64,000 bases of DNA from Sweltsa coloradensis (GCA_024449915.1 JAMZAV010000105.1:620001-684000); one strand, 5' to 3'; positions 47,769 to 58,608 are shown, counted from the stretch's first letter. Numbers and translations: made by a program. Notes: a model not told the origin generated them from the sequence alone.

Positions 47769-49271
47769 TCAGCTAAAGTTGCTTTTTGAGTTTTCCTCCC
47801 TCTTTGCAGGACTAATGGCTAAATGTTTTTCTACTGTATGTACAATGACGTTAAGTTCTGGATCATCCTCAACCGGGTCCATTAGATAGGCCCTTGATAG
47901 TGTATCAGCCAAGAACAACTCTTTGCCAGGGACATACGACACATTTAAATCATATCTTAACAATTTAAGCAACATTCGCTGAAGCCTAAATGACACTAGA
48001 TTTAGCTCCTTCTTCACGATAACGACAAGTGGTTTATGATCAGTATGTACATTTACGTTTCTACCGTACACGTATTGGTGAAATTTTTGTACACCGTAAA
48101 CTATTCCAAGCATTTCCTTTTCAATTTGAGCATAATTTTTCTCTGCTGCAGTGAGACTGCGAGATGCATATGCAATTGGAAGAGAATCTTGCATCAAGCA
48201 TGCACCTAACCCGTCTTTCGAGGCATCGTTCTGTAAAACTAGGGGTTTGGCTTGATCATAATATTGCAAAACAGGTGCATTGCACAGTTTCTCTTTTAAA
48301 CTAGCCAATGCTTTCTCATGTTGAGGCTGCCATTGCCAATCAACATCATTTTTTAACAATTCCCTTAATGGGGCAGTGGTATGTGAAAGTTTGGGTACAA
48401 ACTGAGCTACATACGTGACCATGCCTAGAAATCGGCGTAAATCTTCCTTACTTGTTGGGCGAGGCATCTCAACCATTGCTCGAATTCTGTCCTTGTCTGG
48501 TTTGAGTCCTTCCGATGTTACCAGATGTCCTACGTATTTGACAGAATCCACTCGTAGTTGCATCTTCTCCTTGTTGAACTTCACTCCATACTGCTTGGCT
48601 CTCTCTAGCACTGCAAGAAGTATCTGATCATGTTCCTCTACAGTTGTGCCTGCAATTATTAAGTCATCAAACACAATCCACACTCCCTGAATATCACCAA
48701 ATATTTTCATGACCTTCTTTTGAAATATTTCTGGTGCCGAGCTGACACCAAATGGAAGCCTTTCAAAGCGATATCTACCGAAAGGGGTCTGAAAAGTACA
48801 GTAGTCAGCACTAGAATTGTTTAATTGTATATGCCAAAAACCGTCCTTCATGTCCAGTATTGTGAACACTTTTTTTCCGTTCATACGAATCGCGACATCT
48901 TCGGCAGTCGGAATTGCAAAATGTTCCCGCTTAATCGCCATATTTAAATCTCTAGGATCAAGACAGAGACGTAGACGTCCATCTTGTTTCTCCACTATAA
49001 CGAGACTACTGACCCAGTCAGTAGGGTGATCTACTTTGGATACGACTCCTTGTTTTTCAAGAGTGTTTAAGGTTTCTTTCAGTTTGGGTTGGAGCTGAAA
49101 TGGGACCTTTCGAGGGGCATGAATAACAGGATCTACCTTATCGTTTAAAACCATGTTATGCTCACCTGGGATTTTCCCTAATCCTTCAAACAACTCACTG
49201 TATTGAGCTACAATACCCTCTTTAGTCTGAATCCACTGTCCAAGGTTTCTAGCTACATTAACCTTGTCCAC
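47769..49271 (-). CDS. Gypsy reverse transcriptase and RNase H
   Basis: Copies the element RNA into DNA and degrades the RNA strand. Visible in order: PVIHAPRKVPFQL, then WVSSLVIVEKQDGRLRLCLD (fingers), MKDGFWHIQL (first catalytic Asp), FGRYRFERLPFGVSSAPEIF, and WIVFDDLIIAG, where the catalytic pair is VFDD instead of the usual Y-x-DD. Then come the thumb (KYVGHLVTSEGLKPD), the connection, and RNase H with VLQNDASKDGLGACL, EKEMLGIVYG and HTDHKPL. The tail motif VPGKELFLADTLSRAYL ends the domain. The listed start is a GTG; the true polyprotein comes from upstream through a frameshift near 49303. The frame ends by a frameshift into the integrase. Confidence 0.94.
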   Translation of the reverse strand: MDKVNVARNLGQWIQTKEGIVAQYSELFEGLGKIPGEHNMVLNDKVDPVIHAPRKVPFQLQPKLKETLNTLEKQGVVSKVDHPTDWVSSLVIVEKQDGRLRLCLDPRDLNMAIKREHFAIPTAEDVAIRMNGKKVFTILDMKDGFWHIQLNNSSADYCTFQTPFGRYRFERLPFGVSSAPEIFQKKVMKIFGDIQGVWIVFDDLIIAGTTVEEHDQILLAVLERAKQYGVKFNKEKMQLRVDSVKYVGHLVTSEGLKPDKDRIRAMVEMPRPTSKEDLRRFLGMVTYVAQFVPKLSHTTAPLRELLKNDVDWQWQPQHEKALASLKEKLCNAPVLQYYDQAKPLVLQNDASKDGLGACLMQDSLPIAYASRSLTAAEKNYAQIEKEMLGIVYGVQKFHQYVYGRNVNVHTDHKPLVVIVKKELNLVSFRLQRMLLKLLRYDLNVSYVPGKELFLADTLSRAYLMDPVEDDPELNVIVHTVEKHLAISPAKREENSKSNFS

Positions 49272-49303
49272 TTTTCTAATAAGGTTCAGTTTCTGACATC
49301 CTA

Positions 49304-50113
49304 CTAGGCTAGCAATGGTTGTGACTCTATGTCAGCAACAATAAAATCTAATTTCATAGGTTCATTGCTACCCTTGGTACAAGCTAACTCTACTACACCT
49401 CTAGGCTTGATTCTATGATTCCCGAAGGTGACCAATATTGTGTTGGTATCTCTTACCTTGTTTTTAGAAAATAGGCCTAGGCTGTCAAAAATTTTACCTG
49501 GTAGGACATTCACCTGAGCACCTGTATCTAGCTTGAAAGTTACATTTTTATCACACAGTTTTAAATTAGTAAGCCACACATCCTTCTCAACTTGTGATAC
49601 AGACTGTTCTTCTAGTAAGTGAACTACATACTCATTTTCTTCAAGTGTCACTTCTTTAACCTGTTTAGGGTTAGGTTTCTTGTTGAAACACATTGAACTA
49701 TAATGATTATTTTTATGACACACATAACACTCTTTACCAAAAGCAGGACAAGCCCTTGGTAGATGTTTATTACCGCAACTGCGACAGTCAAAAGCTTTGG
49801 TCCCAGTTTTAGTTGTGGTCGGTTCACTGTAGTATTTATCAGTTTTTGGTTCGCTAGTACTGGCTGATTTTTTCTTAGGGTTGCGATTGCGCTTTGTCTT
49901 CACAATGTTTATTTCACTTGGAACTAGGCCTACCTGTGGGTCTCGGAGCTGCTCGAGTTGTTGTTTTGATACCTCAGCCGCCCGGCAAATAGTGATGGCT
50001 TTTGTCCAAGGATAGGGCACCGTCTCGGAGTAACTTTTCTTGTAGCGAGAAATCCCGGATCCCAAACACGATTCTAGCTCGGAGTAGGTTGTCCAACTGA
50101 TCTCCAAAATCAC
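49304..50113 (-). CDS. Gypsy gag C-terminus with zinc knuckles, and protease
   Basis: The nucleic-acid-binding part has two zinc knuckles: CRSCGNKHLPRAC (C-x2-C-x3-H-x4-C) and CYVCHKNNHYSSMC (C-x2-C-x4-H-x4-C), about residues 110-145. It is preceded by a Lys/Arg/Ser-rich segment. The aspartic protease begins NVTFKLDTGAQVNVLP with the catalytic DTG. Its second loop is near GVVELACTKG, and it ends at SQPLLA, where a stop appears through a frameshift before the reverse transcriptase. The upstream gag frame joins by another frameshift near 50000. It functions as part of a gag-pol polyprotein in intact relatives. Confidence 0.9.
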   Translation of the reverse strand: MILEISWTTYSELESCLGSGISRYKKSYSETVPYPWTKAITICRAAEVSKQQLEQLRDPQVGLVPSEINIVKTKRNRNPKKKSASTSEPKTDKYYSEPTTTKTGTKAFDCRSCGNKHLPRACPAFGKECYVCHKNNHYSSMCFNKKPNPKQVKEVTLEENEYVVHLLEEQSVSQVEKDVWLTNLKLCDKNVTFKLDTGAQVNVLPGKIFDSLGLFSKNKVRDTNTILVTFGNHRIKPRGVVELACTKGSNEPMKLDFIVADIESQPLLA

Positions 50114-50478
50114 ACGTGCCTGATTTGGTACGGAGTTCCGTCAAGAAGCTATCAAACGGCTGTCCTTCTTTCTGTTTTACATTGAAGAAATTAAACTGTT
50201 CCATTATTATATTCACCTGCGGCAAGCAGTGTTCTTCGAATTTTCTTAGTACTACCTCGTACTTCTTCTTGTCTTCTGGGGTTTCAAAACGAAGTTGTTA
50301 AAATGGGTTGAGCGTCGGGTCCAATTAAGTTTATCAACATAGCTATTTTTCGAGGATCTGGCTTTGTATCCAAACCTGTGGCAGAGATGTAGGTCTCAAA
50401 CTCTTGCCTCCAAGCCTTCCATTCTACACGTGGATTATCTTTAATTCTCAACACGGGCGGAACACGAAACCCTTCCAT
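49974..50478 (-). pseudogene. Gypsy gag N-terminal region
   Basis: The frame 50284-50478 starts MEGFRVPPVLRIKDNPRVEW and continues KAWRQEFETYISATGL, the typical opening of gag in mag/SURL-like gypsy elements. The next frame (49974-50225) contains NFFNVKQKEGQPFDSFLTEL and DNLLRARIVFGIRD, the capsid region. At least two frameshifts (near 50260 and 50000-50110) break it. Confidence 0.85.
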
Positions 50479-50648
50479 TATTATTCTTGTAATATATAAT
50501 GGTAGGCCTAGGCTAGGCTATGCGCGGAATGAATATTCACTCGTTTTTATATTTTTTTCAACATGTGGTCGGCCCCGCCTAACCTCACTTTTTATAAAAA
50601 CATTTTTATAATCGCGCTCTACGAGATAAACTTGTAAATAAACTTAAA

Positions 50649-50665
50649 TCCCACTTCTGACACCA
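50649..50665 (-). other. Gypsy primer-binding site, tRNA-Leu type
   Basis: TGGTGTCAGAAGTGGGA on the minus strand directly follows the 5' LTR. It is complementary to a tRNA 3' end TCCCACTTCTGACACCA, close to animal tRNA-Leu. Confidence 0.8.
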
Positions 50666-50897
50666 TATTATATATTCTTATTACGTTTTCTAGTCAGGAT
50701 GGATTAATAGTTTACAAATAACGACGGACTACATTTTTAGTTGACTGTTTATTGATACAATGACAATACAGTAAAGTGCGGGAGTCCTACTTTTTAGGTC
50801 CCACCAAACAACTTAGAAATCTTCTACCTAGTACCAACCTAACAACATGATACATGTAGTTGTTGTTGTTGTCAGTTTTCAAATACCTTTATATACA
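50666..50897 (-). repeat. Gypsy 5' LTR
   Basis: Near-identical to the 3' LTR; differences are a few indels near the two ends (for example TATATTC against TATTTC). A TATATAAAGG stretch at the start could serve as a promoter element but lies at the very edge of the LTR. Confidence 0.93.
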
Positions 50898-51376
50898 CTT
50901 GCTGCCAACCCCATCGGTCCTTGTGTATTCATAGGCCTAGGCCAAGTTGGGCCTAGTCCTACCACATGGCTTCCATGGACCTGCCTTGGGTTTTTTGGGG
51001 ATTTGGGTTCACCTACAGTTGATTTCTGCCCCGCAGATAGGCCTAGTGTTCCTACTTCTATAGGCCCATACAATCTTCGTATTTCTGTAGTCACTGATTG
51101 AACTTGTTCACTGTAAGTAGGCCTAGGTAGGCCTAGCCCTACCACTCCTTTGTTGCCACCCAGTCCTGGGCCTAGGCCTAGACTAGGCCTATGCCTCGTA
51201 TTCCCGCACGTTTTTGCCGATTTCGGACAAGTATTCGTTTTATTCTTGTCGCCAGCACTTTACTGTATAATCTATTGCTTTTTTCGTTCATTTATAACCG
51301 CATGTTCCACATTTTTAGACTGTTTACTATAAAATATCCGGGAACCTTTTACTTGCCCATCAACACCGTCCGCCAT
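50898..51376 (-). pseudogene. Probable 5' part of the LINE ORF1
   Basis: It begins MADGVDGQVKGSRIFYSKQ at 51376 in a strong start context (AAGATGG). A stop appears after about 35 codons, and a second frame (from about 51145) reads TYSEQVQSVTTEIRRLYGPI, then Gly/Pro-rich sequence up to the gypsy LTR. The second frame is dense in TAGGCCTA motifs, so its Gly-Leu-Pro-Arg content is partly imposed by that motif. The link to the macrodomain rests on co-orientation and position. Confidence 0.4.
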
Positions 51377-51395
51377 CTTGATGTGCGAGAGAGAA

Positions 51396-51726
51396 ATATA
51401 GAAGTTAAGCCAAGCTTTTTATTCTTTCTCTCCTAGTTTCGCTTTGAAAATAAGTAAGATCATTTCGCCTGTTGACGAGCGCCAAGCCAACGATTTTTGT
51501 GGTAAAAAAGTAAAATTTTTTAAACTCGAAATCATAAAAAAAAGTTCTTGGCCACGAACCAAATTCAATGGCCAAGCCATTTTTTTTATGATTTCGAGTT
51601 CAAAATTTTTTACTTTTTTACCACAAAAATCGTTGGCTTGGCGCTCGTCAACAGGCGAAATGATCTTACTTATTTTCAAAGCGAAACTAGGGAGAAAGAA
51701 TAAAAAGCTTGGCTTAACTTCTATAT
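51396..51726. mobile_element. Near-perfect palindromic fold-back element, 331 bp
   Basis: Arms of about 145 bp (51396-51544 and 51583-51726) are almost exact inverted copies around a short loop. The loop itself carries cttggcca/tggccaag. Both arms encode the same open-frame start, ISKIISPVDERQANDF, in opposite directions, a simple result of the palindrome. A TA on each side of TAGAAG/CTTCTA could be a two-base target duplication. Confidence 0.85.
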
Positions 51727-51861
51727 CTCACAGCATTCACAGCCGAAGACTTTTGAAGGAGAGCTTGGCTGCCGTTTTTTTTTTTTTACAAATTTTTGTA
51801 TTTGGTTGGATATTACATCTTTTTGTTGTTCGTTTGCTATCAAGGTGTGAATGATGGACTT

Positions 51862-52600
51862 TGAATGATTAAATTTGTTAAGTTCAAAGTTGTTTTTTTG
51901 ACATTTTTGGGCCCACGGTCCCCCCAAAGATACCCCTTTCTTTTAAGCACTAGATATTTATAATGGTTAAGAGCATGTTTAATTTAAAGCTTGTACAAAT
52001 TACTACGCCTGAGTAATTACGCATTTTGATTTGATTTTCCCAGGTCCCCGATTGCCCGGTTTTGGTTATATGAGGTACATCTGAGTGTGGCCCAAGTTTC
52101 AAAGTTCTAAGATGAACCATTTTCTCAGTATAGGGTATTATTCATAAGAGTACGGAATTACCTACTTTTGATAATTTTGATTTTTTCCGGTACCCGTTAC
52201 CCAATTTTGCTTTCCGTATTCAAAAGTGATAAAGAATGAGAGATATCAAAATGTATTCCACGTTTGAAACATCTCAGTTGTAGCGTTTTCTTTGAATGAT
52301 TCATTTCTTAAAGTTCAGATATGTTTTTTGTCATTTTTGGGCCCATGGTCATCCCCAAATTTAGCCCCTTGTGTTTTGGACACAAGATATTTATAATGGT
52401 TAATAGCATGTTTAATTTCAAGTTTGTACAAATTACCACGCCTTGGTAATTACGCGTTTTGATTATCATCCAAATTTTGATTTTCTCCGGTCCCTGTTAC
52501 CCGATTTTGGTTTTGAAAGCAAAAGTCACTGCGTCTGAAGTACATCTAAGTGTGGTCCAAGTTTCATAGTTCTAAGATTTACCGTTTTCTCTGTAGGCTA
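51862..52600 (+). repeat. Two tandem units of about 430 bp
   Basis: 'catttttgggccca.ggtc' at 51902 recurs at 52332. Order and spacing are kept through 'agatatttataatggttaa', 'gcatgttta', 'acaaattac.acgcct', and 'catct.agtgtgg.ccaagtttca'. Divergence is perhaps 15-20 percent. No coding function. Confidence 0.75.
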
Positions 52601-53140
52601 AATTAATCTCCGCAGAGAACTAACCAGCCACCCACCCACCAGCCAGCCGAAAGGAATTTGACGATGTTGAGAGCCTTTTTTAACACAGAACGAGTTGTCG
52701 GATCGGGTTGATTTTTTTTTTGGTATGTCATGGACCACATACCAGGTCATATACCGAGTTTCAAGATTGTAACTCTTTCGGGGCGGCGTGTGCAGATAGC
52801 TGAAAACCCCCCAACTCTGGTAGCTGTATACAGGGCTGGAGTTCGTGTCGCCTAAGCAGTCGCATGCGCTTGTCTGCCGGGCGACGACCGTCGCCCTAGA
52901 TAATGAATAGGCCTGTACATATTTTTTGTATTTTTATCATTTTTTATTGATTTTTATGACAAATAATTTCAATTAGTTAAAATAAAGTCATGTTGCCCTA
53001 CAACAATGTTTCAAGTTGGAGGGCCTAGTAATTGTAAACCTAAAGCCTACTACAAATCCTAGATAATAACCACTCAGAAGAAATAGCATCATCACCTTTA
53101 TAAAGGTCTATTACAACACATATTTATGTTGTAGGTCTAA

Positions 53141-53698
53141 TTGGATGAGCGAAGCGAAGACTTTAATTTCATTGAACGCCCAAAAAATTTAGCTCGGGTG
53201 TGTTTTTTTTGTCTGTTCGTTTGCGCTCTCCGGACAAACGGCATATGCGATCTTGCTGAAAATTTGAGGGGACCTTCGAAATCTCTGAACTTAGACTTGC
53301 CACGTTTTTGGGTACAATCAAAGAAATATTTCTCATAAATATCGTACTTTTACGATTTTTTTCAATTTTTAGTGCAATATTTTTGTGACGTTTGGGTCGA
53401 TTCTGACCAAACGGGTGGGGCTACAACGTTCATATTTTACATGGACATTAAGGTAATGGTGATGTATTGCTTTCTGAAAGTAAAAGTTGAAAAAATTAGC
53501 CAGAATCCATAGAATAAAGGTTTTAATATGAGATTTTTGAGGTTTATAATAACAATTAACAAGTAACAATAGAAACTTGACAACAATCACCTACAATACA
53601 TTCAAAAAGCACTTGCAAAGGAAAAGTGTTCCTTCGCAAACTAAAAACTTACAAAGAAGCTCATCCATCAACGCGGCGGGACTTAAGCGTTTTCCTAG
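53141..53698 (+). mobile_element. Helitron-like repeat, copy B
   Basis: It has the same start (TTGGATGAGCGAAGCGAAG) and end (AACGCGGCGGGACTTAAGCG + TTTTCCTAG) as copy A at 20601-21344. It carries one copy of the roughly 178-bp core unit where A has two. Confidence 0.65.
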
Positions 53699-54186
53699 TA
53701 ATAATTGTAGCAATAGGACTACAGTAATTTGCAAAGCCCACATAGGCCTACAACGGAGAAATAATGTAGGCCTAAGGCTATAATTTCTATCAAATTAGAA
53801 ATGCTCTTCCACAAATCCAACTAATGGAAGTTACTTTAAGACGGCTTCTAAAACCTTTAAAACTCACCAAATCGGACCCCCGGGCCCCCATTTCTGTCCC
53901 TGCCATGTGATTACAGTACCTGGCAATGTTTTTTAGAATAACCATTGAATTTTATTTCCTGGGGAGAACACTGACTCCTACCATGAGTTTGACCAGCCTT
54001 TCCTAAACTGTGGGTCGCGAGAACTTTTGAAAATCCAAAAATCTTGACTTTTTTTACTAGTAGGCCTATAAGCCTAGGGGCTTATGCCATGAAAAAAGTG
54101 AAAATATGGTGCATAATAATTACTTTCCTGTTGCGCCTTCCAGTGAAAGGTAGACAACCTGCTGAAGCATTGCGTAATAAATATTT

Positions 54187-55539
54187 GTTCTGAAGCTCAC
54201 GTATAATTGGCCGATATGTTCGAAATTAAACAAACTGAATTTGTTGTTGAACAACAAACTAAAGTATGAAGGAACCGATACAACATTACATTGCCATGTT
54301 GAATACACTGGTTCTCAATTGATCACCGAAGTTAAGACACATTGGGTGTGGTCAGTACTTGGATGTGAGACCGGTTGGGTTGGTCTTTCGGGTGATAAAG
54401 ATCACCAAAGTGGGGCCCCGCTAGAAAACGATTCTTAAATTGTCGCCTTTATTACCAAAATGGGGAGAAGAGGGTGAATGGGTTGAGAAAATGTTGATCA
54501 TTATTTCCTTGAAGAGATGGAAATCTGTCAGCAAAATAAGTGGGTTGCAAATCCATTACAGAGCGACGCAATGACTGGGTCATCAACAGAGGCTGATGAA
54601 TAACTCATTGACATGTGTGAAAACTCAGCATTAAAAATTAATTATATTATTATATTATTTTGACATTGTTCTGGCTGACTGTTCAACAAACCTAGGCCTA
54701 TTCAACTATTTTTTCTGATATTTGAAAGAGTATACTAATTTCCACATCTTACATCTCACTTCATAATTTGATTTTCATTTCAAATTTCGAAACAAGTTGT
54801 TATTATCCAAGTATTTTCGCGTGGAAATCACTCGCATCTATGTGGACGTCAATGACTCAATGAATATTGTTCTGAAGCTCACGTATAATTGGCCGATATG
54901 TTCGAAATTAAACAAACTGAATTTGTTGTTGAACAACAAACTAAAGTATGAAGGAACCGATACAACATTACATTGCCATGTTGAATACACTGGTTCTCAA
55001 TTGATCACCGAAGTTAAGACACATTGGGTGTGGTCAGTACTTGGATGTGAGACCGGTTGGGTTGGTCTTTCGGGTGATAAAGATCACCAAAGTGGGCCCC
55101 GTTAGAAAACGATTCTTAAATTGTCGCCTTTATTACCAAAATGGGGAGAAGAGGGTGAATGGGTTGAGAAAATGTTGATCATTATTTCCTTGAAGAGATG
55201 GAAATCTGTCAGCAAAATAAGTGGGTTGCAAATCCATTACAGAGCGACGCAATGACTGGGTCATCAACAGAGGCTGATGAATAACTCATTGACATGTGTG
55301 AAAACTCAGCATTAAAAATTAATTATATTATTATATTATTTTGACATTGTTCTGGCTGACTGTTCAACAAGCGTAGGCCTATTCAACTATTTTTTTCTGA
55401 TATTTGAAAGAGTATACTAATTTCCACATCTTACATCTCACTTCATAATTTGATTTTCATTTCAAATTTCGAAACAAGTTGTTATTATCCAAGTATTTTC
55501 GCGTGGAAATCACTCGCATCTATGTGGACGTCAATGACG
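54187..55539 (+). repeat. Tandem duplication, two about 671-bp copies offset by 682
   Basis: 54187-54857 and 54869-55539 are nearly identical; differences are single bases and one or two homopolymer lengths. Eleven bases (tcaatgaatat-like) separate them. The near identity points to a recent duplication or an assembly duplication. The content may be a decayed hAT-type sequence: a plus-strand frame contains KWVANPLQSDAMTG and, after a stop, LIDMCENSALKINY, resembling the 'L(I/L)DL..DS.LK' stretch before the hAT dimerisation domain. That reading is weak. Confidence 0.85.
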
Positions 55540-55654
55540 TCCTCAACAGAACCCAAAAACAAGCGCACCCTCCTCATTATCATAAGTTGTGTAGGGCCTA
55601 TGTTAAATTATATTCAATGTCTTCTCCTCTTCTTCTCATATGCCCACATTTGGC

Positions 55655-57580
55655 CTATGATGCCATCATGCTTGATCTAGTCAACCAATAGAGACGAGCC
55701 TCCCTTTCCTCCTTCTTCATGCCGTTGGGCATTGCGTCACGCTCATTTGCCAGACTGGCACAGGTATATAGATGTCGTCTGTCATGTTCACCATTTCCGC
55801 ATAATCTGCAGGTACTGGTTTCAAACACGCCTATTCGGTGCAGATGCTTCCCTAGAAGGTCATGTTGAGTCTTCAACCTGAACTGTGCTGTTTCTGTTCG
55901 TCTATCATATATTCTTTTGGGTTTACTTGGCTGCGTGGTGTACACCTGCCATGGTTTGTCTTGTCCCTTTTTGACCCATTCTTGTCTAATTTTCTTAGAA
56001 ACTGCAGCATTTACATGGGCTTTAACTGAGCTGTAAGTTATCGGTTTGCTCTGTTGTAGCATTTTGCTCCCTTTCTTAGCTAAGAAGTCCGCTTTATCAT
56101 TGCCATATACATTGCAGTGTGATGGTATCCATTGTAGCTTAATTATCTTGTTTGCATTGTGCAGTCTTAGGATTTGTAATTTGCACTGCCTTACCGCAGA
56201 ATCTGCCACTTCCTTGTTGACTATGGCTTGTATTGCTGCTTTTGAGTCTGTTAAAATTACAATTTTATCACTGCGGCAGTCTTTAACTTTGTACAGGGGC
56301 TTTAAGAATAGCAGTCAATTCTCCGTCAAAGCAGCTACCATTTTCCCCTGCAGGGTGAGATTCCTCAAACTCTCTGCAATATATGCCTGCCCCAGCTTGT
56401 CCCTCACCTGGGGTAGCCGATCCATCCATGTAAATGTGTAGCCAATCCTTTTCCGGGTAGTTCTTGTGTATGTGAGTTATTGTTAGTTTTCTCAACTCCT
56501 CGTCTATGTAGGATGCCTTTGTCTTGCCCAGTCCATCCACTGTCAATTCATGTAGTACGTCTAGTATGGCAATGTTTATATTTGGTAGGGGGATGTTTTC
56601 TCTCTCTGTGTGTTTCAATTGCCCGATGAGACCTTCCTTCACCTCTTTTACTGCTGTAATGAATGTTTTTTGTGTCTTGAGATGTTCATAGGGTTCTCTG
56701 TCCCATTCAAGCCGGTCTAGTCTTATCAGCTTCTCATGCAGGCAAACTGCTGAACTGTTTCTTCTGGCCTCCAGGGGTGGTATGTTAGTTTTGGCTTCCA
56801 TGGCAACAATTGGGGTTGATTTAACACCTCCCGTGATTATTCTGAGAGCTTGATTTTGTATCCTGTCCAGTGCATCTGTGGCTCCTTTGGTTGACGTTAT
56901 AAGTAGAGAACTGCCATACTCTAGGAGAGGTCGCACATATGTTTTATATGTAGTTTTTAGGGTATCCTCGTTGGCCCCCCATTGTACACCAGCAACTCTC
57001 TTCATCAACCTCAGTCGTCTCTTCCCTGCTGCACACATCTTTTCGATGTGTTCTTTTCCTGTCATTTTTGATCCATGATCATACCAAGATAAGCGGGGTT
57101 ATTTTCCTTGTTCAGTACTGTCCCTGCAAACTTCAGTTGGAAATCGGGGATGAGCTGCCTGGTTGTGTGATAGTTGTATACAGTTTTTTCTTTGTTCACC
57201 ATCATACCGTTCATGTGTTGACCATTCTTCTAGCGCCTTCAGTGCTTTATTCATCTCTTCCTCCATTTCTTCTGCATCCCCTCCACAGTACCACATAACT
57301 ACATCATCTGCAAATATCTTCAGTTTCACTTTACTCCTTGCTTGTATGTATTCTGCCAGGTCATTGATTAAAATAATAAAAAGGATTGGGCTCATTACTG
57401 CTCCTTGAGGCACCCCTGCTTTTGTTTGTCTGTACCGTGATCTCTTGTTGTTGTATCTGACTCGTATAAACCGTTGACTTAAAAAGGTTTTTACCCACCT
57501 ATATATGTTTTCGGGTACTTTCAATTTGTGCATTTTCTGTAGCAGTTTGCCTCTCCAAACTTTGTCAAATGCCGCTCTTC
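55655..57580 (-). pseudogene. 5'-truncated I-clade LINE: reverse transcriptase and RNase H
   Basis: The minus strand opens abruptly at AFDKVWRGKLLQKM (about 57575) inside the reverse transcriptase. Then come TKAGVPQGAVMSPILFIILI and KLKIFADDVVMWY (catalytic Asp pair), in the frame 57099-57533. After a frameshift come MTGKEHIEKMC...RVAGVQWG and YKTYVRPLLEYGSSL. The frame 56283-57065 ends in RNase H, LHIYMDGSATPGEGQAGAGI with its first Asp and FDGELTAIL. A frameshift leads to 55655-56209 with LQWIPSHCNVYGNDKADFLA, the RNase H end. A zinc-like CRLCGNGEHDRRHLYTC near the C-terminus follows. An RNase H domain downstream of the reverse transcriptase marks the I superfamily. Two frameshifts make it inactive. 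Confidence 0.9.
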
Positions 57581-57844
57581 AATTCAATTCAATGTGGATA
57601 GCACATAATTATAAATAAACATTAAGTAATAAAAAAGTAATCTCCTTGTATAATTATAGCTATAGGTGGGTTTCAAAAGTTTGGCATTCTAAAAAATGGG
57701 TTGTTCTAAAAGTTTGGAAACCACTGAGCTAGCTAGGCAGATGACTTTGTATGCTTTGTCCGGACCCAGGCAAGGCTGGGCCTGAGTTTTGCTTGGGTTA
57801 CCCAATAGTATTAATTCCAGCCACATAAAAGTTTTGTGTTGGAG

Positions 57845-57905
57845 TAGTAGTTAGCCTACCTGCTTCCAATACAGAAGGTCACGGGTTCGAATCCCGCTTC
57901 AGGAG
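57845..57905 (+). repeat. tRNA-like sequence (SINE head or tRNA pseudogene)
   Basis: 'agtagttagcctacc' followed by 'ggtcacgggttcgaatcccg' shows A- and B-box-like blocks at tRNA spacing. The acceptor stem is not complementary. No second copy of the downstream body was found here. Confidence 0.5.
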
Positions 57906-58608
57906 GAAGTTTTTTACTTCTAATATGGTTCCAAGTCCATCACTTTTTGTCTTTAGATTTAGTAAACGGGGACTTTAGAGCCGTCCTAGCAACGAGGCAC
58001 TCAACAAACTCAGTTGTTCTGAATCAGCCTTGTTGATTCTGGCGTTGATCCGTGGGTGTTCGCACTGTCCATACCACTGATTGCTATATTTCATATTAAA
58101 AATATCGATCTTTGGTTGGTTATCGCTCGCTCGTCGATTGCATCGGGGCCTGCAGGGTTGGCTTGGTTGCTTTGGTTTAAAGTCCCCCACTGAAAATCAG
58201 TTATGCCTATGACTTAGTGGGTAGACTCTAAATGCAAATTTATTTATTTATTTAAATAAGCTTTAAATGCATATCCAAAGATTTTGGTATTTATTTATAA
58301 TTTCATGTTGAAACAAAATTGACTAAGCCCTCTATGATTGACTCTTATATTAAGGCCAAATCTTAAATACATCAGTAAATATCATAACTGTGTCTAATTA
58401 TAGGCCTATCTCTAATTGCTTGGAACTATGTCAACACTCTGTAGATAATGACAGTCAGAGGAGATGTTTTGAGTTTAAACAGATAATAACTACCTACTTC
58501 AAAGGTCATTAGATAATAAAGCAAACATGATAACTTGAATTGAGGCCTAAAGATTGTTAGACAACGTCTGGAGAAGGAAGTGTGAAGGCATGTAGTAGTG
58601 TTTCTAAG

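Larger units (their letters stand above)
46133..50897 (-). mobile_element. Ty3/gypsy LTR retrotransposon, near full-length but frameshifted
   Basis: Two 232-233-bp LTRs bracket gag, protease, reverse transcriptase, RNase H and integrase in the Ty3/gypsy order on the minus strand. A primer-binding site complementary to a tRNA-Leu-like 3' end and a polypurine tract lie next to the LTRs. Frameshifts in gag, between protease and reverse transcriptase, and between RNase H and integrase make this copy defective unless they are sequencing errors. No clear target duplication is visible. It sits within the LINE described at 40133-51376. No envelope-like ORF is present between integrase and the 3' LTR. 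Confidence 0.95.

Noticed and set aside
47335..47889. 184-codon plus-strand frame
   Set aside because: Antisense shadow of gypsy pol.
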